From assembly GCA_002110485.1 (NCBI GenBank), contig MOWL01000092.1, positions 431,515 through 495,514 of the forward strand: a stretch of 64,000 nt of DNA. The letters are read 5' to 3'. Below the pieces are notes generated by a model. The model was not told the origin of the DNA, searched no databases, and saw only the letters and a list, made by a program, of their open reading frames with translations. Both the position numbers and the translations under genes were made by a program. Shown here one piece after another: positions 54,931-64,000 of this stretch (position 1 is the first letter of the stretch; each line of letters opens with the position of its first letter). This DNA comes from Emergomyces orientalis (taxonomy: Eukaryota > Ascomycota > Eurotiomycetes > Onygenales > Ajellomycetaceae).

Positions 54931-56188
54931 TCATTCATTTACCCAGTTGTCTGCGTTGATCAAAGCGGCTTCCATGCTATGCTTGTGCTGAACCAAATAT
55001 TCCTGAATTTCAGCCGGAGAGAATTTTGATGAAGGAATCACATTCGAGAATTCCTTTGCTTTTTCAATTATATCTTCCGCCGGCTGATTTTGAGGAGAGT
55101 ACATCTGGATAAAGATGTCATTGATTTGCTGTTCATTTGCCAAACCAAACTCAATTGACAGATCAACGCGCCCTGGTCGAGTAAGCGCAGGGTCCAGTTG
55201 ATTTGGGTGATTCGTTGTCATAACCAGTATCCTTCCCCTACTAGATATCATACCATCAATCGCATTCAAAAGGCCAGCAAGTGTCACGCCGTTTTTTGAT
55301 TTCGGGCGAACACCGGATTCTTTGATGAAATCGCGGGTGACATCAGAAGCATCAACATCTTCTATGCAAACCAGGGAGGGGCTTGGGAGAAGAGACATCA
55401 AGAGAAGTAATGCCTTATCGGTGAGCATTTCGTCCTTCAGGGATATGAAATGAATATCAAGTGAAAAGTGACTTGCTAAAGCGAGAGCTAGGCTGGTTTT
55501 TCCAGTGCCGGGAGGGCCATGAAACAAATACCCTCGACGGTAAGGTTTTCCTCGCGCCTTGTACCATTCTGAACTCGACAGGAATTCCGCCACATCCATT
55601 AGAACGAGGGAACTGGTGTGAGATGAGCCGCCATGGAAAATATGTCTCCACCAGATTTTTATGCTGTGGATACATCACGGATGTATACTTGTTCTCAGTC
55701 AGATACTGAACCCGTACTTCACTGACAAACTTTTCTAGTGGTTCCCGAGACCAGCCGAGGACTGTGAGCACCAGTCGTCCGGTGCTTGGTGCAAGATGGA
55801 TCCATTGTCCTCCGTACCGGAACCATGCGTCCCCACCACATGGCTGAAATCTCAGTCTCCTTCCATAGGGGTCACCTTTCTTTCGGTGATCCCAGTCGTT
55901 GTGCCCTTCCGTCAGCACCTGTATCGAGCGGCTTTGTATTTGCATATGCTCTCTGGAGTACCATGTTATAGCCCTACCAACCTCATCTGCAGTGTGCACT
56001 TCAAGTGATACTGTACAACGATCCCAAAAGAGTTGAAATAGACTTCTCACACCCGCTAACGCGTCTCGGGTGCGCGAAAGAATTAAAAGAAAATGGGGGA
56101 GGATCAAATATTTTTTGAAAAAAGGGTAGCACTTTATAAAATATAAGAGTACTCTCTTGAGTTCGGTCGACTGAATGGTTTTTGCCAT
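54931..56188 (-). pseudogene. BCS1-like AAA ATPase, frameshifted
   Basis: Two overlapping frames make one protein. 56188-55600 encodes the BCS1-type N-terminal part, with a hydrophobic segment and then WFRYGGQWIHLAPS and LTVLGWSREPLEKF. 55599-54931 encodes the AAA domain: GYLFHGPPGTGKTS (Walker A), LVCIEDVD (Walker B), LVMTTNHPNQLDPAL and RPGRVD. Against the intact paralogue at 60.1 kb, about 14 residues are missing between PWRLISHQFPRS and MDVAEFL, and the frame shifts there. No intron repairs it. It is probably a pseudogene, though the C-terminal half keeps all motifs. BCS1-like ATPases are membrane AAA proteins. Confidence 0.8.
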
Positions 56189-57239
56189 TTTTATTCTCAG
56201 TCAGAGCGGGAGTACGATTTCACCTGTTAGAAATTTGCAAACCTTGCCATGAGTTGGCATGGACAGTGGTACACCAGCCCCTTTATAATGATTACCACAT
56301 CACTCAACTGTTTCACTCGCTATGCTACAATGCTTTTCACAGGTTTTGTTTTATGTTTCTCTCTTTTTTTCTTTTCATTTTTGTCTCCCGCTTCTGAGAA
56401 GCCAGTTGCCTTCCCTCAAAATAAATTGCTTTTTCCACAGGCAATTTGGTGTACAAAGATTTATGCAGGGAAGATAGGGGCAAGCCACTAGCCTTGTATT
56501 AGAGCATAGAAAGCCGTGCCTGTGCATCTGTTCTGAATGCAGGCATGGATTGGAGGTCACTCGGGTTGCCACATTGACGGTCTGCACGCCAGCTGTGATG
56601 CGCCTTTGCTCCCTGACTCATTGCTCTTCCAACTAGCATTGCCGAAATGAGGATGGTGCTGGCTGCTATCACACTGAGCTCAGTGTGCAAGGTGCAGCCA
56701 GGGGTGCCAGACTGTGTCGAGGGCACGGGAAACTTGTGTTGATCACCCTGGGAGAGGATACCTCAATCCCCGAAGGCGAGTGCATATACATGCACAGCCT
56801 GAGTGCGTGCAATATTCATGCAAAGGGATCATCACCTCGATACTAATTGAGGCCAAATTTTGAACCTCGCTGCTTTTGGCTATAAGAGATGCTTCACCGC
56901 TCGCTCGTTGCCTTGTTTGAGTACAAACCGGTCATCCATGTTGGCCAGTAAGCAGATCCCGTGGCTGCATGCGAAGGGATGTGCTTACTAGTATCATACA
57001 AAGCTGGTTTTATTCCTTTGCCATAGCGAATTGCTAGCGATACTTCGTGCCCTTTGGCCAGCCCACGCTTTTTTCCTTGCAATCTACATACGCGTTGCTC
57101 CCCACCATGTAATGCGATATTTCATAATTTACAATAATCATTTTATTGGCAAACTTTATTTTCTTTGGAAGATAATAAAGTAGGGTCATTTGGTAGCAGA
57201 CATGAGAGATCTAAGTGGGCTACTCTCCTTACATAATAA
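56189..57239. other. Intergenic region containing one arm of an inverted duplication
   Basis: 56740-57065 is a decayed, plus-oriented copy of a sequence also present on the minus strand at 62105-62465. Its reading frame is broken by at least two TGA codons (IRDASPLARCLV is still legible). The rest (56189-56735) shows no gene. Confidence 0.5.
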
Positions 57240-58405
57240 CTAACCAACACCGAGCATTGCAGCTGGTTCAAGAATATCGAAATCCAGGGGGTTAAAATTA
57301 TTCCAAATCTCATCAGGCACCCTGTAAATATCATCGGGCACGTTATAGTTATTCCCACGAAGATGCAATGTCACAGTTAGATTGTCGCCCAGGGTAAAAT
57401 TCGAAACTGTCTTCAGATGCCAACATTTTTCCGGCCAGCACTTCAAGGGTGACAAACACCCGTGGAACACCTTTTTTTTGAATAAAAGTGATACACGACT
57501 TATGCGACCTCGAGGGGTATATAACAGAGGTGTTGACAGCAGTCCTCTCAATCGTGCGGAGAGGACATTGATGGTATCATTCAATCTTTCCACAGATAAT
57601 TGTGGAAATTTATTTTCTCTGACAATTTTTACCAAACATAGCGCATATGGTAATGCCATAGGTCCGTCAACCTCATCTTCGGAGAACACATCAAGAATAC
57701 CCTTCAGCTGAGGAGTATGATCCTTTAGATATTTCAGCCGGTCTTGAAGTACGGGGTCTGAGATGAGAACAATGTATCCAGAGAGAACGCTTTCATTGCC
57801 GCCCCATTTCTATTTAGAATTAGTATTTTGGTGATATCATTCCAGATGTACTTCATACATCACCATGGATATCCGGATATTTGGAAGGATCAGCTTCATC
57901 GATGTGGTACAGGCCATTGCTGGAGGTATGGAACTCAGATTGAAGTGGGAGCTTGCCACCAGAAGTGGTGGGATAAGGTTCAGCATTCTTGTCTAAGTTA
58001 GCAGTGTTTTTCTAAGTAGGTGAAGAACAGCAGACTCACCATTGCAAGAGATTGCGAGGATGTGTGAAACTCAGTTTGCAAATCCACAGAATTAATGCTG
58101 GGTGAAGTTGGATTCTTATATGGCAATGACTGTGAGCTGGAGACACAGTTGTTTAGGGTTGCATCTGATATGTTTCTTTGTGCTGCATCCATTTCTCTTC
58201 TAAAAGCTTTATACTTTCTCTCTGCAAAGCCAGACTCTATCTGGCTGGGGTCAACGAAGCACCATCACAGTACAAGCCCCTTTTAATGCAGTTGTGGCGG
58301 GCCGGTGCTGCTTCACCACATCTGACATGTCTTTCTTTGCAGGTCGAACAGCCAGTGAAAGTTCTACAATGCCATCTTCACTGATGTATTGAACAAGCTG
58401 TTGGC
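57240..58405 (-). pseudogene. Decayed Zn2Cys6 transcription-factor gene
   Basis: The minus strand near 58355-58265 encodes a binuclear zinc cluster: FTGCSTCKERHVRC ... HNCIKRGLYCDG. The fourth Cys is replaced by Arg (PARHNC instead of PACHNC), stops lie just upstream, and the frame shifts right after the cluster. A second frame then runs through plausible introns (58040-57991 and 57867-57810) into FVDPSQIESGF, a tandem LQxEFHTSS pair and KWGGNESVLSGYIVL, ending near NPLDFDILEPAAMLG. The parts look like a fungal transcription factor that has lost its reading frame. The C-terminal part may still be expressed as a shorter protein. Confidence 0.6.
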
Positions 58406-58821
58406 TGTCTTGCGCCCGGGGAATTCAGAGGTAAATTAGATGGCAGAGCAAGCATTGTGTTTGGACAGAATTTCTTCTGGGTTTATATAGTACTTCGCCC
58501 TGCTGGAGTTGATATTTGCATGGCCTTTCATTACCCAATAAACAACAAAGCCACGGGAGCGAGGGCTGAGGGTATCAAGCAGCTATCTTCCTGTCTTTTT
58601 TGCTTAAATTTCCATATTTACTACTTCTTTTAGTCCTAGGGACCCTACCACGAGTAGGGGCAAGGATATTTACAATGAACGCTGCTCATATGGGAACTCT
58701 CTATTTATCCTTTCCACTCTGAGGATTTTGGAAACCCTCCTCCTTCCCAACCAGCCTCGGAAATCAGACACCTGGTGAACAAGAAGCGGAAAGAGGTAAA
58801 ATATTTACTGGCTTCTACCTT
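58406..58821. other. Short intergenic region
   Basis: No gene or repeat was recognised in these 416 bases between the Zn2Cys6 relic and the 221-residue gene. Confidence 0.4.
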
Positions 58822-59592
58822 TTACAGCATACAAAAATCTTGCAGCCATCCTTGTAAATCCGACTCAATCACTTTCTCAACTTTGTGACTTTGTGCGGCT
58901 ATTTCTGCAAAAGCAGGGTGCTGAAAAGCCAGCTGCTTGATATTCTCCTTGTCTTCAATTAGCCCGTTATTCATCTTCCACTCGGCTTACACGTACCTTC
59001 GCCACGCGTAGCATATATTCAAAATCCTCGAAAATCTCGAAATTCCAGTCCTGCCGATGTCTGTTCTTCCTCCAAATATCCCTAAGCCAGTCAACATCAT
59101 CTGGAAAGGAACATATTAATGAGCAGAGGTCGTCCTGTCCAGTTTTATCCATGCCAAATTCCCATGCCAGGACAGAAAGTCCCGTTATTTCAGCAGTCGA
59201 GAACCCATAACACCAACGGTCTATATCCTCCTCGGGTATCAAGCTGCTGTCGGGAGCCCAACAACTTAAAATAGATTTCACTGCTGCGATGGCTGCATCT
59301 TTGGCCCACAGAGACTCAAATATACTCCCTCCGTTTGATGCCATTTTGGCCATATTCTCGACGCTGAGGACATCTTCAGTGGCTGATTCATCCCGACTGG
59401 GCGTTGCTTGGACGAGATTGGGCAGGGACGTGCCTATTGGCGGAGCTTTTTTCAGCTGGCTATGAAGATTATCCTCACTTTTCCGCTTGTTTGGGTTCCT
59501 CGGCGGCCCCAGCTTCAGTGAGCATTGGTCTGATAAGAAAAGTTAGCATACTCCATCAACGAAGGAAAGCCCTAGATGAACTAACCCGACAT
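58822..59592 (-). CDS. Uncharacterised 221-residue protein
   Basis: Three exons fit in phase: 59592-59586 (7 bases, ATG TCG G), 59529-58997 and 58947-58822. Introns are 56 and 49 bases, with GTTAGT..TTATCAG and GTACGT..GACAAG ends and CTAAC/CTAAT branch-like sites. The first 55 residues are basic and Pro-rich (PPRNPNKRKSEDN); the rest is acidic, Trp-rich and helical (WCYGFSTAEITGLSVLAWEF, WLRDIWRKNRHRQDW). No family is recognised. It lies 500 bases downstream of the intact BCS1-like gene on the same strand, so the two could be related in function, but that is only position. Confidence 0.65.
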
Positions 59593-60094
59593 CTTCTTTG
59601 GAAGGTGCACAAGATCTCTTTTATTCCAAAGAAGCGTAAGGAGATGGTCAGGTAGCATAGAGGAAACTGGAACAATCGACCGTTTTATTATCATTGCCTG
59701 ACTTGCAAGGTAGATCCAATCCTAAAAAATACTGGAAAACCCTAGACCATCTGGTGATCGCGTTGAAAGATTTGAGATTTTCATCGACAAACGGGGGGCG
59801 AGTTCCTCCTATATGTATACCAAACTTTGGGAAATTGGGACTATAGACATCGTGTTTGTTTATGGATAGTGACAGCAACAGCGAGGCTAGGCTTCTTTAA
59901 TGCCTCTATTAACTCAAATTTGGCCACATAATCTATTGTAATGGCTGCTACCAAGATAATAGGGAGCCGTGCTATTGTTTTGCGAGGAACAGTAGTGAAT
60001 CCACAAGATCGACAAACAAGAGAGAGGATAGAAAGACAATAACAAACAAACAACAGACAGAAAGTACAAAAATAGTGTAATTCAATTGTGAGGC
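59593..60094. other. Intergenic region between BCS1-like gene and 221-residue gene
   Basis: Contains the 3' end of the ATPase transcript and the promoter of the 221-residue gene. Minus frames at 59648-60098 were inspected and show no motif. Confidence 0.4.
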
Positions 60095-61576
60095 TCACAC
60101 TCTAGTTGGGAATTGCTCTTGAGCTCCTGTAACCGCACTCTTCGGGTCCTTATTCCACAGATAGTTCTGGATGTCCGCCGGGCTATACTGGCAATCGGGA
60201 ACTAGCTTGGCGAACTCAGCAGCCATATCTACAAGGTTGATGTGGTCTTCGTTGGTGTATGTGTACATATGCTGGAAAATCGATTTTATTTGCTCCTCTG
60301 ATGCCAGAGTAAATTCCACTTCCTTGTCCACACGTCCTGGACGGATAAGTGCTGCATCAAGTTGATCTCTGCAGTTTGTGGTCATGATCAAGACTCTCCC
60401 ATCAGATGATAAGACACCGTCGATCGCGTTCAAGAGCCCGGAGAGTGATATCTGGTTGTTTTGCCTAGTGCTGTCCTCTTGTTGTATGGCTTGTGTTTTC
60501 TCGCGGTTGATTCCAGCACTGTCAATATCCTCGATGAGAAGAACACAAGGGTGGTCTGGTAGCTGGCTACAAAGCCACTGGAGTTCATCATCGGTCATGT
60601 TTTGACCTGTCAAGCTCAACAAGTAAATATCTAGACCAAATCTGCCCGCCAAAGCTTGCGCAAGACTGGTTTTGCCAGTTCCAGGGGGGCCATTGAATAG
60701 ATAACCACGACGGTATGGTCTTTCGATTTTCTGATATGCTGACTTGGTGTTGAGAAATTTGTGCATGTCATCGCAAATATCTTCCTTCTGTTCCTTTTCC
60801 AGGGCGATACTTTCGAGCGACCGACGACTCATTTTTTTGACAAGCTGCCATGGAATCTTAGACTGACGAAGAGGCTTGCCTCCTGGTCTGAAAATTGTAA
60901 TTTTGGATTTGGTCTTGAATATGTGATGTGAGCTGACTTCCACAAGCAGTTCTTTAATTGGCTTGCAGGACCAGCCTAACACTCTCAGACTATAGCGCTC
61001 CTCGAAGTGGAACTCAAAGTTTCTCTCCGTCCGCCGAAACTGAAATATTGAGCCCTTGAATAGGAATAAACAAATTTTGTTGGGTCGAAATCGATATTCC
61101 CGAACTGCTCCAATGATTTTCCAGTCCCACACATCTGCAGGTGCATGCTCTCCACTCCTTTGCTCACTTCTAACCCTCTGAGACAGGCATCCGGTAACCG
61201 AAGATTCCAGAAAGGTGGTTAGATGTTCATGCTCCTCGCTGCGCGGTTGAATTTCAACATCCACAGCACAGAATGTCCAGATTCCATCATATACCCAGAT
61301 ACAGACATAAACAAAGGCACATCCGACAATCAGGATATGGGACAGAAGGCCCAGGTTGGGAGCTCTGCGGAACATATCAACAATATGGAACCAGGGAATA
61401 TGATATTCAAAAGAGAACCAACGAGGCTCGATGCCTGGTCCATGACATCTTTGAAAAGTATGGAAGCAATGACAGGTTGGCCAGGGTTGTAGAGGAATAA
61501 AAAAAGTGAAATAAAAGCATGCTGAGAGATGGAAGACTGTAAAAGCGAACTGAGAAATTATATACAACACTGACAT
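60095..61576 (-). CDS. BCS1-like AAA ATPase (up to 493 residues)
   Basis: One open exon. A hydrophobic segment (HILIVGCAFVYVCIWVYDG, about residues 78-96) fits the BCS1-type single membrane anchor. The BCS1_N-like domain covers about 110-250. The AAA domain follows: RGYLFNGPPGTGKTS near 287-300 (Walker A), VLLIEDIDSAG near 345 (Walker B), LIMTTNCRDQLDAAL near 396 (sensor 1) and IRPGRVD near 409 (arginine finger). BCS1 itself translocates the Rieske protein in mitochondria. Filamentous fungi have many divergent paralogues of unknown role, and this is one of those. The true start may be Met 68 (MFRRAPNLG). It is the intact paralogue of the broken copy at 55-56 kb. Confidence 0.9.
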   Translation of the reverse strand: MSVLYIISQFAFTVFHLSACFYFTFFIPLQPWPTCHCFHTFQRCHGPGIEPRWFSFEYHIPWFHIVDMFRRAPNLGLLSHILIVGCAFVYVCIWVYDGIWTFCAVDVEIQPRSEEHEHLTTFLESSVTGCLSQRVRSEQRSGEHAPADVWDWKIIGAVREYRFRPNKICLFLFKGSIFQFRRTERNFEFHFEERYSLRVLGWSCKPIKELLVEVSSHHIFKTKSKITIFRPGGKPLRQSKIPWQLVKKMSRRSLESIALEKEQKEDICDDMHKFLNTKSAYQKIERPYRRGYLFNGPPGTGKTSLAQALAGRFGLDIYLLSLTGQNMTDDELQWLCSQLPDHPCVLLIEDIDSAGINREKTQAIQQEDSTRQNNQISLSGLLNAIDGVLSSDGRVLIMTTNCRDQLDAALIRPGRVDKEVEFTLASEEQIKSIFQHMYTYTNEDHINLVDMAAEFAKLVPDCQYSPADIQNYLWNKDPKSAVTGAQEQFPTRV

Positions 61577-62104
61577 GAATCACAGTTTTCACGTATCCTC
61601 CACATGTCTATTATCCTATCACATGGCACCAAAAGCGGGTAAACTATGATAGCATTAGACAAGAATTTGAAAGAAGGGCTAATACTGTGTTTACTTACTG
61701 AAAACCAGGAACCCAATCTGGCATGTACAATCGAAGAGCAGTAACCCCATCGCTACGAGCAATCAATTCATGGTATCGCAGATCCTGCTGATAGGGCCCC
61801 TCGCGTCCCTCACGTATTACAGTAAATGTCCCCTCTCAAGGTCGGCAAGTTTGGATAGTAAATTGAGATCACCGCCTTAATTTTCTGGAAATTACTGTTA
61901 GACCACCACAGCAGAAACTGATTCAGGGCGAGTTATTGTCGAACCTCGTCTGCCTGTGTATAGCTTTCTCCGGTCATCGATGTGGCCCCGGCGCCAAAAC
62001 ACACTCCGTTCTTTATCATCGCTATGACCCTATCAAGGCTTAGAACGAAAGGGAAACAACCCATGACTAGAGCAGGACGATTTTCTTGGTGGATGTAGGC
62101 GACA
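61577..62104. other. Intergenic region
   Basis: No supportable gene in these 528 bases; presumably the promoter of the BCS1-like gene on the left. Minus frames near 61933-62136 have no motif. Confidence 0.35.
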
Positions 62105-62700
62105 GGGTAAGATAGGTGAGCTAGCCTAAATGGCAATCTGAAGTATCGATAGCCACTCGATCTCGCAGAGGAATAATGTCAACCAACTCTGTATGATAAT
62201 AGTAAGAACTTCGCATGCAGTGATGGGAGCAAGTTTTCTCCTTGCATGCAGGCAGTAATCCAAGTGCGAACCAACGTGGATGAGCAGTCCATATTCGACA
62301 AGGCAACGAGCGAGCGGTGAAGCATCTCTTATAGTTAAAAGGAGTGAGGTGCAAAGTTTGGCCTCAAATAGTATCAAGGTAGTGATCCCCCGCATGAGCA
62401 TGGCACGCTCAAGCTGGGCATGTATATCGCACTTGCTGTCCCCCCCGGGTGATCTCCGCAAGTTCGTCAATTTTTATCATCGACGCTCGATATAGGGCAA
62501 CATCATAGCATCTCGGCACAGCCGTGGCGTTTTCCAGATACAAGATGGTCAGTGCATGCGGTGAAGTACTTGCTCATACCATCGTAACTTTGGTGAATAC
62601 GGCTGAAAGACATGTGAAAGATGTCTTGGATTATCCATGACTTCCTTGGAAGTGGTCCTGGCACCATCGTCGTGTAGTCTCGGGATAGCGCCACAATTTT
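62105..62700 (-). pseudogene. Fragment of an unknown gene, second arm of an inverted duplication
   Basis: The minus frame 62470-62126 (114 codons) contains EAKLCTSLLLTIRDASPLAR, CLVEYGLLIHVGSHLDY and a Cys/Leu-rich end. The same protein, with stops, is encoded on the plus strand at 56740-57065. Upstream minus sequence (62694-62503, HQSYDGMSKYFTACTDHL) may be more of the same gene. The RDASPLARCLVEYG part vaguely resembles an ankyrin-type repeat, but I would not name it on that basis. Confidence 0.5.
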
Positions 62701-62732
62701 GAGTGCCTATCAAAACGGCTTGGCTATGAGGG

Positions 62733-62786
62733 GCACTATTCCCAAAGCCGCAGCTTCCATGGAAGCTGCAGCTTTGGGAATAGTGC
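62733..62786. repeat. 54-bp near-perfect palindrome
   Basis: GCACTATTCCCAAAGCCGCA is mirrored by TGCAGCTTTGGGAATAGTGC around a CTTCCATGGAAG centre at 62759/62760. Arms of 27 bases differ at one base. There is no spacer. It lies 80 bases before the ATG of the gene to its right. Confidence 0.93.
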
Positions 62787-62865
62787 AAATGGCTGCATTT
62801 AGCATTTAGTATGTTCGTACGCCGCCTCTTTTGGATCAGAGACACAGTTGTTCGGACCCACGATC

Positions 62866-64000
62866 ATGGCAAGTAAATATCGATTGGTGCCATTTAACGG
62901 CAGCGACGATGCCTACATCCGCTTCCTTGAACACTGGCTAACTACGCTGCTCCCTCCCCAAGCTTTCCAGTCCCATCAACTGGACAGCATTCTCAGTCAA
63001 AGCGAGAAGTCGGATGGTTCCAAATGCACCGTACCAGACCAGAAACAAGCCAAGTTTATCCTCTGGAACCCAGACAAGCAGACGGACAAACAACCGGAGC
63101 AAACCCCTCAACGATGGCAACTACAATTGAATGAGTTGATCAAAGATATCCCGGATATCACGAAATGGGCTGATTTGAGAAGGGTTCACGGCTTTAGTAC
63201 CATCGAGGAAAACCATGCGGCGATTGATCTACTCCTCGGAAAATCCAACGGCGTGAAGCTGAAGAGAGTAGATACACCATCGCCCATCCTAATTGTTCGA
63301 GATTTCCCACATGGGCGGCGAACTCATATAAGTACGCTGTTCAAACAGGGTACTTGGACGTGGAGTCAAAGCTTGGTCTGAAGACGGCGCGCTTTCGCAA
63401 GTTTATTATCGTCTTAAATTGTGACATAATGCTCAAGATGGGGGTATCGGTAGACGTTGTCGATACTATAATGCAACAAAGCATTAGTCCTACTAAGCAT
63501 AGAAACCTGCAAGTGTATCGTCGCGGGATCCGCTGGGTGAACACATGCATTAGGATCCTCTCTGAAAATGGATGGGGCAGTCGAGCGAGGAGGTTTTCTT
63601 TCTAAGTGCGTTTCCGCCTGGATCGGTTGGAAACTACCGCTAACCCGTGATAGACAACCGAGAAATAAGCTATTATGGGCGCATTTCCTCAGATAAGGCG
63701 AGCGTTGAGTACTTCACTGAGCGAAAGAAAATAACAGGGACAGCTCCGGAGGAAGTACCCGGGTGGATACCGATCTCTATTCCCGTGTATCATCAAACGC
63801 CTGGGTGGCCAATCCATTTCGTGAGTCCATCTGTTAATCTGCAGTTGACGAGTGCTAATATGCTTCCAGATTAGGTGACATCTGCGACATTCTACAGTAT
63901 AACTACGAGACGGTGGGTAAGACGTACCGCCAGTTTTACATGCCGGAGGACGAAAATATGGCCTACGATCCGATGCTCTACGATGGTTCAGGTTGTGATC
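62866..64000 (+). pseudogene. Unknown gene with two apparent one-base frameshifts, cut by the window edge
   Basis: It starts MASKYRLVPFNGSDD at 62866 and stays open to about 63303 (PSPILIVRDF). It then continues in a second frame as WAANSYKYAVQTGYLDVESK to about 63575, then in the third frame as QSSEEVFFLN, across an intron (63607-63656, GTGCGT..GATAG) to NREISYYGRISSDK. Both shifts fall in short homopolymers: GATTTCCC, where a fourth T would restore frame, and GGATGGGGCAG, where a fifth G would. Legible sequence resumes near 63873 (GDICDILQYNYETVG) and runs off the edge. No family is recognised. It may be decayed, or an intact gene with two sequence errors. Confidence 0.55.

Noticed and set aside
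55599..55660. An intron repairing the frame of the BCS1-like gene at 55 kb
   Set aside because: The only candidate (GTTCCC ... TCTAATGG ... GTTCAG) keeps the first frame, not the AAA-domain frame, and removes conserved residues.

Overview
The window is fungal nuclear DNA from a filamentous ascomycete. Genes are interrupted by 47-197 base introns with GT..AG ends and CTAAC/CTGAC-like branch sites. Protein families are fungal: RAD52, AVT-type transporter, BCS1-like ATPases, a DUF3435 recombinase and a Zn2Cys6 remnant. The alternation of ordinary-GC gene blocks with very AT-rich, transposon-filled blocks recalls Onygenales such as Blastomyces or Histoplasma. That placement is inference, not read from a marker gene.

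Layout. 1-20.1 kb is a conserved core block: a C2H2 zinc-finger protein (+), an uncharacterised 668-residue protein (-), a vacuolar-type amino acid transporter (+), a 984-residue low-complexity protein (+) and RAD52 (-). A short inverted-repeat element sits at 6.4 kb. 20.8-36 kb is a transposon block: a tandem-ended element with RIP-like divergence, an intact and apparently young Ty1/copia element with identical LTRs, a mosaic non-LTR (Tad1-like) element whose first 3.7 kb is mutated to about 20% GC, and a decayed minus-strand gag relic.

35.9-39 kb is a GC-rich island holding an intact five-exon DUF3435 protein with tyrosine-recombinase residues and two C-terminal C2H2 fingers. This family includes the captain recombinases of Starship elements. 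39-50.5 kb is a patchwork: a small RING-finger gene, a 26-unit 17-bp minisatellite with higher-order structure, a dispersed repeat family, a 5'-truncated LINE, a Ty3/gypsy gag relic and the broken N-terminus of a second DUF3435 gene in the opposite orientation.

50.8-64 kb is accessory-type gene space: a casein-kinase-1-like kinase (-), an F-box protein (+), a second copy of the inverted-repeat element, a frameshifted BCS1-like ATPase (-), a decayed Zn2Cys6 gene (-), an uncharacterised 221-residue gene (-), an intact BCS1-like ATPase (-), and an unknown gene with two apparent one-base frameshifts running off the right edge (+). An inverted duplication of a decayed gene fragment brackets the Zn2Cys6/BCS1 group. 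Whether the recombinase gene and these accessory genes belong to one large mobile element cannot be settled from this window, and no element ends were identified.
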